64,000 bases of DNA, taken from positions 8,056,828 through 8,120,827 of the forward strand of contig JAAONU010000018.1 in assembly GCA_012932295.1 (NCBI GenBank). The letters run 5' to 3'. Source of the DNA: Cyclina sinensis. Taxonomy: Eukaryota > Mollusca > Bivalvia > Venerida > Veneridae. Positions within the stretch are counted from its first letter, which is position 1. Every line of letters begins with the position of its first letter. The translations under genes and the position numbers were made by a program. This document shows positions 51,701-56,099 of this stretch, piece after piece. The notes under the pieces were generated by a model, which did no database searches, had not been told where the DNA came from, and was given only the letters and a program-made list of their open reading frames with translations.

Positions 51701-51937
51701 GAAATAATCACCTTCATCTTCCTTATATTTGACCTTGGTTGTCACATGATCACCATTAGCTGTTGTTATGGTGATAGTAGGTAAGGGATCCTTCTTTTTA
51801 GGGCTCTGTGGTTCCTCTGGTGACACAGTGCCATCAGACCCCTCCAGTGGAGTACTACTACCCCCAGAGGGCAGGAGGGGTTCCAACGGGATGTTGTTTT
51901 CAACAGGCACCTCCTCCACACTAAATTTCTTCACCAT
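612..51937 (-). CDS. KCC (SLC12A4-7-like): Potassium-chloride cotransporter (KCC), 25 coding exons
   Basis: Electroneutral K-Cl symporter of the plasma membrane; KCC proteins export K+ and Cl- in cell-volume and chloride control. Exons were joined by GT/AG sites, phase and similarity to KCC proteins: 51937-51712, 46894-46794, 45683-45576, 41950-41807, 40318-40133, 27179-26950, 26123-25918, 19436-19296, 18789-18691, 18282-18225, 17817-17699, 17092-16918, 14625-14527, 13670-13551, 13113-13009, 12301-12213, 10911-10832, 9473-9385, 7450-7344, 6836-6630, 6165-6074, 3981-3834, 3235-3082, 1318-1185, 703-612. They total 3309 nt, or 1102 residues plus stop; vertebrate KCCs have about 1080-1150. The protein has a cytoplasmic N tail, 12 helices (about 151-665) and a long C domain ending in ITIYS. 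Residues of the KCC1 K+ site have counterparts at N161, Y246, P444 and T447. The four cysteines in the loop before helix 6 mark it as KCC rather than NKCC. The single gene cannot be assigned to one vertebrate paralog. Confidence 0.96.
704..1184 (-). other. U12-type intron 24 of KCC
   Basis: Donor GTATCCTT (1184-1177), branch motif TTTCCTTAAC (ending at 713) about 10 nt before the acceptor AACAG, no polypyrimidine tract, phase 1. Confidence 0.92.
1185..1318 (-). CDS. KCC (SLC12A4-7-like): KCC coding exon 24 (residues 1028-1072, phospho-site 2)
   Basis: [20 protein letters not shown] carries T1038, the counterpart of KCC3 Thr1048, the second WNK-SPAK/OSR1 site. [19 protein letters not shown] follows. 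Acceptor TTTTTTACAG; the donor is the U12-type GTATCCTT, leaving phase 1. Confidence 0.96.
1738..2335 (+). mobile_element. Non-autonomous element with AACCAGGTTTTCA ends
   Basis: Left end (ccaatgccaaagaaccagg, ttttcaac) matches the left end of the element at about 35300. The right end tctaataaccagttttcaaa matches the one at about 36535. The interior has two related 130-140-bp modules (gataatgtaggagtatggtcc; caaaatcatagagtgcagag) shared with 25320-25510 and 9790-10200. No coding capacity. Confidence 0.55.
2336..3080. other. Intron 23, remainder
   Basis: AT-rich unique-looking sequence with no recognised repeat, RNA or coding signal. Confidence 0.5.
3082..3235 (-). CDS. KCC (SLC12A4-7-like): KCC coding exon 23 (residues 977-1027, variable linker)
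   Basis: Low-similarity acidic and Ser/Thr-rich linker ([20 protein letters not shown] and on) ending NVLEIKP, which lines up with FSLKPDQ of vertebrate KCCs. Assigned by phase and by the match on its right-hand join. Acceptor TTTCTAG, donor GTGAGT. Confidence 0.88.
3834..3981 (-). CDS. KCC (SLC12A4-7-like): KCC coding exon 22 (residues 928-976, phospho-site 1)
   Basis: [20 protein letters not shown] carries T940, the counterpart of KCC3 Thr991 (YERTLMMEQ), a WNK-SPAK/OSR1-controlled inhibitory site. It is followed by a less conserved linker, [18 protein letters not shown]. Acceptor CCTTGTAG, donor GTAGGA. Confidence 0.94.
4754..5966 (+). mobile_element. Element with ATGCCCCC / GGGGCATA ends and internal tandem units
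   Basis: Left end acaagaaatgtgtcacaaac, then gaatgcccccgaaac; right end agcccttctggggcataaaa. Five related units of about 150 bp (each near ttgtaggagnanttgtgnacagaag, around 5120, 5267, 5545, 5700 and 5866) lie inside. The left 90 bp match 9556-9650. It fills most of intron 21; no coding frame. Confidence 0.6.
6074..6165 (-). CDS. KCC (SLC12A4-7-like): KCC coding exon 21 (residues 897-927)
   Basis: [20 protein letters not shown], then [11 protein letters not shown], matching the KCC DNSIQMKKDLxxFLYxLRI region. Entered through a U12-type intron (branch site CCTTAAC at 6182-6176, no pyrimidine tract before the AG); leaves at GTAAGA in phase 0. Confidence 0.94.
6166..6629 (-). other. U12-type intron 20 of KCC
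   Basis: Donor GTATCCTT (6629-6622), branch motif TCTCCTTAAC (ending at 6176) about 11 nt before the acceptor GCCAG, no polypyrimidine tract, phase 1. Confidence 0.9.
6630..6836 (-). CDS. KCC (SLC12A4-7-like): KCC coding exon 20 (residues 828-896)
   Basis: Core of the C domain: [12 protein letters not shown], then [20 protein letters not shown] and LRIFTVA, all close to vertebrate KCCs. Acceptor GTTTCAG; the donor is GTATCCTT, a U12-type site, leaving phase 1. Confidence 0.96.
7344..7450 (-). CDS. KCC (SLC12A4-7-like): KCC coding exon 19 (residues 792-827)
   Basis: [20 protein letters not shown], the KCC GLGGxxHNTVxxxWP signature, then [16 protein letters not shown]. Acceptor TATTACAG, donor GTAAGG. 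Confidence 0.95.
7671..9320 (+). mobile_element. Clam repeat family R (GAGGGCCATGATGGCCC), copy A
   Basis: Starts with the perfect palindrome agggccatgatggccct followed by gctcacctgag, and ends with the inverse ctcaggtgagct. The middle is a degenerate tandem of about 145-160 bp units containing gaacaaacttggtagaggtc and ccaaatatctaa, repeated at least six times. Near the right end it has a cgcacgcacggacggacga stretch. Non-autonomous; lies in intron 18 about 65 bp before exon 18 in window order. Confidence 0.7.
9385..9473 (-). CDS. KCC (SLC12A4-7-like): KCC coding exon 18 (residues 763-791)
   Basis: [20 protein letters not shown], then [10 protein letters not shown], aligned with KGFCQLVVSxxxxxGxSHL in vertebrates. 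Acceptor TTTTTTTCAG, donor GTAAGC, phase 0 in and phase 2 out. Confidence 0.93.
9552..10268 (+). mobile_element. Element with ATGCC / GGGGGCATA ends, second copy
   Basis: Same left end as 4754 (caagaaatgtgtcacagaca) and right end cctcccttttgggggcataa. The interior repeats ttccaagtttgaagnaaatnccntgtatact twice, about 145 bp apart, and has a gatggacggacagacaat stretch near the right end. Intron 17. Confidence 0.6.
10593..10808 (+). mobile_element. MITE-like family M, copy a
   Basis: About 215 bp starting ctaacccttagactgct and ending agcatggtaaaagttaa, roughly inverted ends. It contains cagactgcacagatgtgcag and ttggtctgcactggtcac, shared with copies at 11848, 26142, 32280 and 55240. Its end is about 23 nt from the exon 17 donor. 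Confidence 0.6.
10832..10911 (-). CDS. KCC (SLC12A4-7-like): KCC coding exon 17 (residues 736-762)
   Basis: [20 protein letters not shown], matching KGLTIVGSVLEG of vertebrate KCCs. Acceptor TATTTCAG, donor GTTAGG. The donor is only about 23 nt from the end of a short repeat element. Confidence 0.94.
11848..12065 (+). mobile_element. MITE-like family M, copy b
   Basis: Contains cctgaacatgctgaaatttt, tcagactgcacggatgtgca and ccagcaggttaagggttaaa. Very similar to copy c at 26142-26380 along its whole length. In intron 16. Confidence 0.65.
12213..12301 (-). CDS. KCC (SLC12A4-7-like): KCC coding exon 16 (residues 706-735)
   Basis: Encodes [12 protein letters not shown]... and FAAQLKAG, aligned to the first strand-helix unit of the KCC C-terminal domain. 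Acceptor CTTCTTCAG, donor GTTTGT. Confidence 0.93.
12310..13000. other. Intron 15 body
   Basis: AT-rich sequence, no repeat family or other feature recognised. Confidence 0.5.
13009..13113 (-). CDS. KCC (SLC12A4-7-like): KCC coding exon 15 (residues 671-705, start of C domain)
   Basis: [20 protein letters not shown] followed by GPPHTKNWR is the near-invariant junction between TM12 and the cytoplasmic domain of KCCs. Acceptor ATTTTTAG, donor GTACCA, phase 2 in and out. Confidence 0.95.
13551..13670 (-). CDS. KCC (SLC12A4-7-like): KCC coding exon 14 (residues 631-670, helices 11-12)
   Basis: [20 protein letters not shown] (TM11), then [19 protein letters not shown] (TM12), ending the membrane core. 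Acceptor ATTTTCAG, donor GTATGT. Confidence 0.95.
13680..16900. other. Introns 13 and 12 bodies
   Basis: Apart from exon 13 (14527-14625) and a short (GT)n tract at about 15164-15181, this is AT-rich sequence with no recognised repeat or RNA gene. Short ORFs here have no recognisable similarity. Confidence 0.5.
14527..14625 (-). CDS. KCC (SLC12A4-7-like): KCC coding exon 13 (residues 598-630, helix 10)
   Basis: Encodes [20 protein letters not shown] and [13 protein letters not shown], the conserved end of TM10 and the following inner loop. Acceptor TTTTTCAG, donor GTAAGC, phase 2 in and out. Confidence 0.95.
16918..17092 (-). CDS. KCC (SLC12A4-7-like): KCC coding exon 12 (residues 540-597, helices 9-10)
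   Basis: [20 protein letters not shown], then [20 protein letters not shown] (TM9) and [10 protein letters not shown] (start of TM10). Acceptor TTGTTCAG, donor GTAAGT. Confidence 0.96.
17699..17817 (-). CDS. KCC (SLC12A4-7-like): KCC coding exon 11 (residues 500-539, helix 8)
   Basis: Encodes [20 protein letters not shown] and GLQSLTG, typical of TM8 in KCCs. Acceptor TTACAG, donor GTAAAT, phase 2 in and phase 1 out. Confidence 0.96.
18225..18282 (-). CDS. KCC (SLC12A4-7-like): KCC coding exon 10 (residues 481-499, helix 7)
   Basis: A 58-nt micro-exon reading [20 protein letters not shown] across its joins, matching the KCC run ending IEGxxLRDK. It is entered through a U12-type intron (branch site CCTTAAC at 18301-18295) and leaves at donor GTAAGC. 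Too short for simple ORF scans; identified by splice sites and alignment. Confidence 0.93.
18283..18690 (-). other. U12-type intron 9 of KCC
   Basis: Donor GTATCCTT (18690-18683), branch motif CCTTAAC (18301-18295) with the branch A about 13 nt before the acceptor, terminal ACAG, phase 1. These are the defining marks of introns removed by the minor spliceosome (U11/U12/U4atac/U6atac). Confidence 0.88.
18691..18789 (-). CDS. KCC (SLC12A4-7-like): KCC coding exon 9 (residues 448-480, helix 6b-7)
   Basis: Contains [20 protein letters not shown], the most conserved cytoplasmic stretch of SLC12 transporters, then the start of TM7. The donor is GTATCCTT, a U12-type site, leaving phase 1 (first T of Tyr481). 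Confidence 0.96.
19296..19436 (-). CDS. KCC (SLC12A4-7-like): KCC coding exon 8 (residues 401-447, start of helix 6)
   Basis: Starts ENLHSKY and runs to [20 protein letters not shown]444 and T447 in the broken helix 6 correspond to K+-site residues of KCC1. Acceptor TTTTTTTAG, donor GTTTGT (weak at +3), phase 1 in and out. Confidence 0.96.
19625..19999. mobile_element. MITE with 36-bp terminal inverted repeats
   Basis: 375 bp bounded by ggccacccttaaaaaattgt... (19625-19660) and its inverse (19964-19999), 35 of 36 positions paired. It contains cctacctacccacactg and a run of A. A related fragment (gtcggtaggtaggga) sits at 62190-62320. In intron 7. Confidence 0.85.
20874..22346 (-). mobile_element. 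hAT-like transposon remnant
   Basis: Inverted ends CAGTGTTCTCCC at 20874 and GGAGAACTCTG ending at 22346 have the CAGNG start usual for hAT elements. ATTATA flanks both ends exactly (20868-20873, 22347-22352). GC-rich blocks just inside both ends (20930-21030, 22265-22335) may be sub-terminal transposase-binding regions. It holds a 134-codon frame on the minus strand resembling the C-terminal tail of a hAT transposase. Confidence 0.65.
21400..21804 (-). pseudogene. Fragment of a hAT-type transposase C-terminus
   Basis: An open frame of 134 codons starting [17 protein letters not shown] and holding a charged tail rich in Asp, Glu and Gln to the stop. The segment [12 protein letters not shown]..., then [15 protein letters not shown], resembles the end of the hAT dimerisation region (RISxEGP... 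and W...KxRR). A TGA four codons before the first Met and the absence of an upstream catalytic or BED-finger region mark it as a remnant, or a last exon whose partners are lost. The hAT call is from memory of the family and is moderate. Confidence 0.5.
23194..24779 (+). mobile_element. Family R copy C, head-to-tail with B and D
   Basis: Begins acaagagggccatgattgcc at about 23194 and ends gctcaggtaagctaac at 24779. The interior has about seven 150-175 bp units with gaacaaacttggtagaggtc and caaaatatctaagctc. Confidence 0.7.
24779..25907 (+). mobile_element. Family R copy D, diverged
   Basis: Begins aacaaaagggccaaaatgcc and ends with two successive copies of the right terminus, tgctctggtgagct (to 25883) and gttcaggtgagcta (to 25907). 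It is interrupted by a fragment of another family at 25274-25518. It ends about 10 nt from the exon 7 boundary. Confidence 0.6.
25274..25518 (+). mobile_element. Nested fragment related to 1738-2335
   Basis: aacaagaatgccccaaggtg at the left, then ttgtttcaataacatct through caagtcaatagctttgataa, nearly the same as 1970-2150. It sits inside family R copy D. Confidence 0.6.
25918..26123 (-). CDS. KCC (SLC12A4-7-like): KCC coding exon 7 (residues 332-400, cysteine-rich outer loop)
   Basis: Encodes almost all of the large extracellular loop between TM5 and TM6. Cysteines at 334, 354, 367 and 376 match the four-cysteine signature of KCCs, and sequons NET (357) and NKT (372) are candidate N-glycosylation sites. 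It ends ...[11 protein letters not shown], matching the GIPGxxSxVF run of vertebrate KCCs. Acceptor ACATTACAG, donor GTAATT. Mobile elements begin about 18 nt before the acceptor and about 10 nt after the exon end. Confidence 0.95.
26142..26380 (+). mobile_element. MITE-like family M, copy c
   Basis: Left end tttaactctttaccttcca and right end ccagcaggttaagggctaaa are roughly inverted. The interior matches copy b almost base for base. Its left end is about 18 bp from the exon 7 acceptor. Confidence 0.65.
26950..27179 (-). CDS. KCC (SLC12A4-7-like): KCC coding exon 6 (residues 256-331, helices 4-5)
   Basis: Outer loop 2, then [19 protein letters not shown] (TM4, about 279-297) and [16 protein letters not shown] (TM5, about 303-323). 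Acceptor CATTTCAG, donor GTAAGT. It ends after CA of the Gln332 codon. Confidence 0.96.
27489..27644 (+). repeat. 31-bp tandem repeat, 5 units
   Basis: Unit atctagatcttggccacaca plus aagtactttgt, repeated five times with few changes. The unit is a string of short palindromes: tctaga, agatct, tggcca and agtact. Confidence 0.9.
28862..29097 (+). repeat. 36-bp tandem repeat, about 6-7 units
   Basis: Unit gatgaatcaacagctgcaga plus tggtttccatgccata, with single-base variants and one shortened unit (agatataaatcaacag). In intron 5. Confidence 0.9.
29480..29630. repeat. Foldback: 150-bp near-perfect inverted repeat
   Basis: The left arm (29480-29550) and right arm (29555-29630) pair almost throughout around the core gtggc-gca-gccac. 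Paired blocks include tttgtttgttttt/aaaaaacaaacaaa, ggaagatgagaatttatttc / gaaataaattcccatcttcc and gtgaacaccatatg / catatggtgttcac. Confidence 0.9.
29640..31550. other. Intron 5 segment without recognised features
   Basis: AT-rich; no tandem structure, coding frame or known family seen. Confidence 0.45.
31556..32279 (+). repeat. Degenerate tandem repeat, about 150-bp unit, 5 units
   Basis: ctctgtatct[c/g]ttgaac recurs near 31626, 31780, 31920, 32072 and 32223, each followed by ctacttggcagaaatgttaa and gatgatgtgcagagcaca and then tcaaggtcaaggtc. It stops abruptly where family M copy d begins. Confidence 0.8.
32280..32358 (+). mobile_element. MITE-like family M, truncated copy d
   Basis: Only the right third: cacggatgtgcagattggcc through ccagcaggttatgggttaaa. 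The left part is replaced by the preceding tandem array. Confidence 0.6.
32600..34690. other. Intron 5 segment without recognised features
   Basis: AT-rich sequence; no repeat family or coding signal recognised. Confidence 0.45.
34704..34912 (+). repeat. Diverged relatives of the 38-kb minisatellite
   Basis: Three loose copies of the unit (aacaagttcatttagcaatt; aaagcaagttcatttaggaa; ccgcagtacctcagtaataa, then aacaagcaaatt), about 60-75 bp apart. They are recognisably related to the array at 38040-39410. Confidence 0.6.
35514..36475 (+). repeat. 146-bp tandem array, about 6.5 near-identical units
   Basis: Unit begins tctgcacgtcatcttgatgt and contains aagggttgaagagttacaga and gtgaccttgaccttggagcc. 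Units are nearly identical (one has tttttc for ttcttc, the first has aaaatttg). Each gives an overlapping 60-codon frame by chance, since 146 is not a multiple of 3. Confidence 0.95.
36488..36527 (+). repeat. (CCCATCCG)n microsatellite
   Basis: Five or so units of cccatccg directly after the 146-bp array and before the terminal hairpin of the element. Confidence 0.85.
36880..37900 (+). repeat. Dispersed GACCTTGACCTT repeat modules
   Basis: Three diverged units of about 140 bp (ctctgcagataatctcatga; ctctgttcatcatctcatga; ctctgcacattgtctcatga) with gtgaccttgaccttg, closing with acagacagacagaagagg. The following 37440-37900 resembles the family R body. Confidence 0.6.
38040..39412 (+). repeat. 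Minisatellite, about 43-bp unit, roughly 30 copies
   Basis: Unit acctctgtaataaaacaagt plus tcataagaaatcatctccacagt. Some units carry an added taagttaataaaacaag, and two are extended with aataattatgaaatc, giving a higher-order pattern between about 38550 and 39110. Confidence 0.95.
39420..40060. other. Intron 5, right end
   Basis: AT-rich, no recognised repeat. Confidence 0.45.
40133..40318 (-). CDS. KCC (SLC12A4-7-like): KCC coding exon 5 (residues 194-255, helices 2-3)
   Basis: Contains the highly conserved [20 protein letters not shown] and GPEFGGAVG, then TM3, including Y246 (K+-site tyrosine by alignment to KCC1). Acceptor CTTGCAG, donor GTAGGT, phase 0 at both ends. It is followed by the largest intron, 12.95 kb. 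Confidence 0.97.
40380..40675 (+). mobile_element. tRNA-derived SINE, complete, with target-site duplication
   Basis: The head (40384-40455) is tRNA-like: A box tagctcaataggtagagc, anticodon loop ttAGTaa (Thr-like), B box ggttcgaccc. The body ends gaaatcggcgttaaaccc and a (caaa)n tail. A perfect 12-bp duplication, atcagctgctta, lies at 40368-40379 and 40676-40687. In intron 4, opposite to the gene. Confidence 0.9.
41807..41950 (-). CDS. KCC (SLC12A4-7-like): KCC coding exon 4 (residues 146-193, helices 1-2)
   Basis: Encodes TM1 with [19 protein letters not shown] and the first half of TM2. N161 in the unwound part of TM1 corresponds to an asparagine of the KCC1 K+ site. Acceptor TTTTCAG, donor GTAAGT, phase 0 at both ends, 48 codons. 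Confidence 0.97.
42010..43700. other. Intron 3 segment without recognised features
   Basis: AT-rich; no repeat family or coding signal recognised. Confidence 0.45.
43710..44010 (+). repeat. GACCTTGACCTT repeat, two units
   Basis: Two units of about 145 bp beginning tgaccttgaccttagaggtg and tgaccttgaccttggaggtt, each with ggttcttgnncatga and ggtggttaacatttctgc. Same dispersed family as at 36.9 and 61.7 kb. Confidence 0.75.
44020..45570. other. Intron 3 segment without recognised features
   Basis: AT-rich; nothing recognised. Confidence 0.45.
45576..45683 (-). CDS. KCC (SLC12A4-7-like): KCC coding exon 3 (residues 110-145)
   Basis: Contains [11 protein letters not shown], the conserved pre-helix-1 segment of KCCs ([10 protein letters not shown] in vertebrates), then a charged linker SEKKKSHAK. 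Acceptor TTTCCCAG, donor GTAATA; exactly 36 codons, phase 0 at both ends. Confidence 0.93.
46794..46894 (-). CDS. KCC (SLC12A4-7-like): KCC coding exon 2 (residues 76-109)
   Basis: Cytoplasmic N-terminal segment [17 protein letters not shown]..., ending MALYE, which aligns with the MALFEEE motif of vertebrate KCCs. Acceptor TTTCAG, donor GTATAT, phase 1 in and phase 0 out. Confidence 0.88.
47711..48500 (+). mobile_element. Family R copy E, right end missing
   Basis: Left end agagggccatgatggtccta, then cgctcacctgag. Five units of about 145 bp with tagagtgttaacatgttatt and tgaacccagatgacccatat. It lacks the ctcaggtgagct right terminus, so it is truncated. In intron 1. Confidence 0.7.
48510..49840. 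other. Intron 1 segment without recognised features
   Basis: AT-rich; nothing recognised. Confidence 0.45.
49850..50310 (+). repeat. Duplicated segment, copy 1 (pairs with 60655-62020)
   Basis: agaaaaacattgatgcacag, then catcaagtc; later agcagaccgtctgtaagcac; aatacacttgctcatc; aacttcaaaagaaattgg; gaaggggagattactgcata. All recur in the same order at 60.66-62.01 kb with moderate divergence. Confidence 0.75.
50999..51027 (-). other. G-quadruplex-type G-run cluster
   Basis: On the minus strand, four G-runs (5, 5, 5 and 7 G) separated by loops of 1-4 nt. It lies on the sense strand of KCC intron 1, about 690 nt after the exon 1 donor. Confidence 0.8.
51519..51580 (+). repeat. Possible decayed tRNA-SINE head
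   Basis: aagctcagtggttaggaagt resembles an A box and cacaggtttaaatag a degraded B box, about 40 bp apart. It lies just after exon 1. Confidence 0.3.
51712..51937 (-). CDS. KCC (SLC12A4-7-like): KCC coding exon 1 (residues 1-75, N-terminal tail)
   Basis: Start ATG at 51937 has A at -3 and G at +4, and an in-frame TAA lies at 51949-51947, so no longer reading is possible without another splice. The exon is disordered, rich in Ser and Pro, and includes [15 protein letters not shown] at residues 4-7 fits the RFx[V/I]-like docking motif of SPAK/OSR1 kinases with K for R, and matches the FTVVPV-type N-terminus of vertebrate KCCs. It ends in phase 1 at donor GTGATT. A TCAG just before the ATG could be an acceptor, so a separate 5' untranslated exon upstream is possible. 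Confidence 0.88.
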
Positions 51938-51949
51938 TTTCTCTGATTA

Positions 51950-54035
51950 ACTTTATATATTCTTTTATCTTTCTGAACTTCATAAAAATTTCATTATCTA
52001 AGTGCTATTTTCCAATATCTATTTAGCCATTAGAAAATTTTCCAATTCAATTGTTTCACATGTAATATTCCACTGAAAAAGATTTCCAACTAAGAACTGG
52101 AAATGTATTACATAGTACAAATAAGTTTGTTACATATCAATTGTTTTCCAAGAATTTTTACATATCCAGTATTAACACATTAATTCTATAAAGCAATAAA
52201 TTATTGTTGGAACTGTTAACATATATTGCGTGAATGCCTATTTCGTGTGCAAATTCCCTCATTACTGCCAAAACTTTCACAAATCACTTTTCCATTGGAA
52301 ATTATAAATAACAGCTTAAATGTATTTCCAGACACACTAAATAATAAACTAATATAATACTGATTTCCACTCGAAAGGAAATTACAAATCACAGTATTAT
52401 TGTGTAAAGATCCCAATTTCAAGCAGTGGGATCTAACTGCAGAAAAGTTATTGAGTATCACAGTATCTGTTTGGAATGGAAATATGGTATCACGTTTTCC
52501 CCCCCTGTACTCTAACTATCTATATCTTTTAAGTTTGTCACTGTATTGCCATGTCTCTTCATGTAACACAGTATACCCAAGAAATTAACAATTTACAAAA
52601 TGCTTTATGCTTTTCAGAACATTTTGCACTAGTTCTAAGACTTGTCAGAAGTTCATTACACTGAAACTATTCCTAGAATTTTTACAGCTTTCACACAATT
52701 TTGCTTCACTTTCTGAACTTTTCATCCTTAAAACATCTTCAATATTCCAACAAACACCTTATAAAGCTTCAACACTGACTTTTTTTTCCCTTCTCAAAGT
52801 TTCAATTAAAATTTCAAGATGAAAAAGAGCAATAAAAACTGTTAACACTCCTCATAACAACCCTGAGATGCAGTTAACTTTAAAGTGGACATTCTTCTCT
52901 TGGCATGATTACTGTTTTAGCTTTCTCCAAAATTCCAAATCACTATGTACATAAATCCTAATTAAGAATTCATGTTGATTAAGTTACAACTTTTTTCCCT
53001 TTCTTTACAAGCAATCTGCAGATATTCAGATCTGACCAACAATATCTAATGAACTGCAAAAAGGTAAGCGCAACTGAATTTAGTTATGACACCTGTATCA
53101 TATTAACACAGAAATTTCGTAACTTGAACACTTAAACAATGTGTATAATATTACACAATCTTTAATCAATAACTAAATCTTCCTAAAAATATCTTTAAAT
53201 CCTATATTTATCCTTCACTAGTGGTTAGCTGAGTTTCTAGTCATAAATTTCATTTTTCTTTTTGTACAGAGAGTAAAAACTCTTTCATGCAATGCACTAG
53301 AATAAATTCTCATGTACGTGAAAAGTCTGATTCATCCAATAAAACAGATTATCAAAATCTCGTCCTGAGTGTAATACTAAATTTTAACATCACCTAGCAT
53401 CTAGCAGACAAAACATCCTGAGTACTCATTTATTGGGGATGTATGTTACCAAAATAACTGTTTTCTGTGAGGTAACAGAGTATTATATGGAGCCCTAGTA
53501 AACCATGAGTTACCTAACTTGATAAGATGGGAGAATCCACTAACAGATGAGATGAATCAATCACTGATTGATTATCAAACAAGTATAGACAAGTGATAAT
53601 ATCTACATTACACTGTGAATTTTGCAGTATACTTCTATATGAGTTGTAAGACAGTCTACTGGCCACACTGTTGTAATTTATTTTCTGTAACTGAACAGAA
53701 ATGATTATTAGATCAGGTGATGAAAATGATTAAAGCTGGAATACCTTAATGAAGATAAGTCTTACAGAGATAATTATTCCACTGTATCTACAGGTGAGGA
53801 AGTACTTCAATATACTGCTGATAATAACATCAGTAAAGATTTCTACAGAGTCATATAAAGATAATTTAGTTTAACTGAAGACAGTGATGATAATTGTTTT
53901 TATGACAACACTGCCCTTACAAATTTTCACAATAACTCAGCTAAATTACGTAGTAAAATGTGTGTAGTTTTTTTTTCTAGAAATAAATATTTCCTGTTAA
54001 CAAAGTAGACTTTAATTACATAGGTTTGTTTAAAC
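51950..54035. other. Sequence upstream of the KCC start without recognised features
   Basis: AT-rich. It must include 5' untranslated or promoter sequence if transcription starts nearby, but I see no distinctive core element. Confidence 0.4.
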
Positions 54036-54038
54036 AAA

Positions 54039-54080
54039 TTTTTCTTTTCACTTTCACTTTCTTTCTCTTTCACTTCTTTT
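54039..54080 (+). repeat. Pyrimidine tract with cactttc units
   Basis: About 42 nt of T and C with three A interruptions (ttttcactttcactttcttt). Low-complexity. Confidence 0.7.
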
Positions 54081-55239
54081 ATATTTGATTAAAGTTGTAC
54101 AACTATTTACACATGGATGTACACTTTAAAAACACTCCGCATTATATTCCCTCAGCAGAATGCAAGCTGTTCATTTAGTGTTTCCATTGATTAAGTCTGC
54201 CTGCAAAATTTAATTAATTAAGTGTTCCTGTAAAAGGCAATGTTTAATCTGTCCTGAATGTTGTCTCTACAGACTCGTACAGCTAGAGGAAACACAGTAC
54301 AATCTCAGGTACTCAGAGTAGTCGAAATAATTCAAGTGACGTCTTGGGCAAATTCTGAGATATTTCTGTTATGGGTCAGAATCTCGCGGAGGCAAGATAT
54401 TGACCCATACAAAAAATTACACAATATCTCGACTTGCTACAATTAGTTGGACTAGTACTCAGAGCTGTCAATGGATACTGTTGTATCCTTGAAGGTCAAT
54501 CATACCTTCCCATTCTATATTTATCCATGCTTCATCATAACTGTCTGGAACCTGAATGTGGCAATTACCAGCTGTCAACAGATAACATCTACAGTTTTGT
54601 AAAACATCTGACTTCTTCTTCTTCTTTTTTGAATAAAAGAAATTTTTGGTGCAATTAGAAGAATGAAATTTATCGAAATGTCTGAAAAGTTTGTTCTTGT
54701 CTGGAAATGTCTGTAAAGTTTGTTCTTGTCTGAAAATGATCATTAAACTTTTTTACAAGAATCATACCACTTTTTAAGACAGTGAAAGTTTGAATCAAAA
54801 TTCATTTGCTTGCTTTTATTGTCAGAGCCTTCAAGATACTTCTGAATTATTTCAAATCTCTGATGATATATTTATTATTTACGCTCCATATGCAAAAATT
54901 TTATAGTTTTTTTTTTTTCACAAGGATTCCAGTTCGACAGTTTTGTAAATCATTATCACAATTCATGGCAATGGTAGTCAATGTTTTACTGCCATGCCAT
55001 GCTTTAACTTCTGTTACAAAGTAAATGATAAAAAAGGCCTAGCATGAAACTTTAGTAAATATATTGTCCAAACAATCTGTTTCAACTGTAAACAAAATTA
55101 ACAGTTTTTTTGTTGTTTTTTTAACTTTTTTTACATGATTCAGTTTATTAACATATTGAAATGTTACTTTTCTCATATTTTACTGCACTGTACAGGAGTA
55201 AAGTTCTATCAAGACAAGAATTCAGCAGAATACTATGAA

Positions 55240-55461
55240 GTTTAACCCTAAGCCTGCTAAATATATTAAATAGCCTTGTCCATCTTTCAATTTGGACGGA
55301 TCCATTTGTTGTTTACAGGGATGCTTATTGAAAATTTACCATCCGAATGGTGAATAGTGCAGACCATGATCAGACTGCTTGTATGTGCAGACTGATCTTT
55401 GTCTGCACTTGTCACAAAGGCAAACGCAATTGCCACCAGCAGACTCAGAGAATGGTTAAAA
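55240..55461 (+). mobile_element. MITE-like family M, copy e
   Basis: Left end tttaaccctaagcctgctaa; middle gatcagactgcttgtatgtg and tttgtctgcacttgtcacaa; right end agagaatggttaaaa. Closest to copy a at 10593. Confidence 0.6.
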
Positions 55462-55637
55462 ATTATGGCAACAGCAGAATTATAAAGCTAAATGGAAAAG
55501 ACAGTGACATAATTAATGGTAAACATGAAACAAAGTACATGGGCCTGAAACTATGAACAAATTCCATAAATCATAGACCTACATGTAACACATTAGTCAG
55601 AAATATATACCATTAAGAACAGTAATCAATCAAATAC

Positions 55638-56095
55638 AAACAAGAGGGCCATGGTGGCCCTACATTGCTCACCTGAGTAACTCTGTCCTTATTGGATTTT
55701 TTAGTAAAACAACCTAGTTTTTTATTCCATGTAACTTATTTTCACTCCTAGGCCCATATGACCCAGTTACAATCTCCCCCTGTGATCATCTAGACAAATG
55801 AAGTATAGAAAAAAACAGACCTCCGAGGAGTTCACATGGTTTCCTACTGATCTGATCGAACTACATTCTTTGTCTACACGACCACAGAAATGATCAAGAC
55901 AGACATTCTGACAAAGTATCATGAAGACTGAACAAACAAATGTGACCTCCTAAGAGTGTTCACAAGGTTTTCCACTGATCAGAGCTGGACAAATATTCAC
56001 AGTAAGTTTCATGAAAATTAAATCACAAATGACAGAATCTGATGAAGGCTTATCAAAAAAGCTCACCCTGAGCTACCAGAGCTCAGGTGAGCTAA
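55638..56095 (+). mobile_element. Family R copy F, short
   Basis: Left end agagggccatggtggcccta, then ttgctcacctgag; right end gctcaccctgagctaccaga, then gctcaggtgagctaa. Only about 460 bp with two or three internal units. Confidence 0.75.
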
Positions 56096-56099
56096 AACT

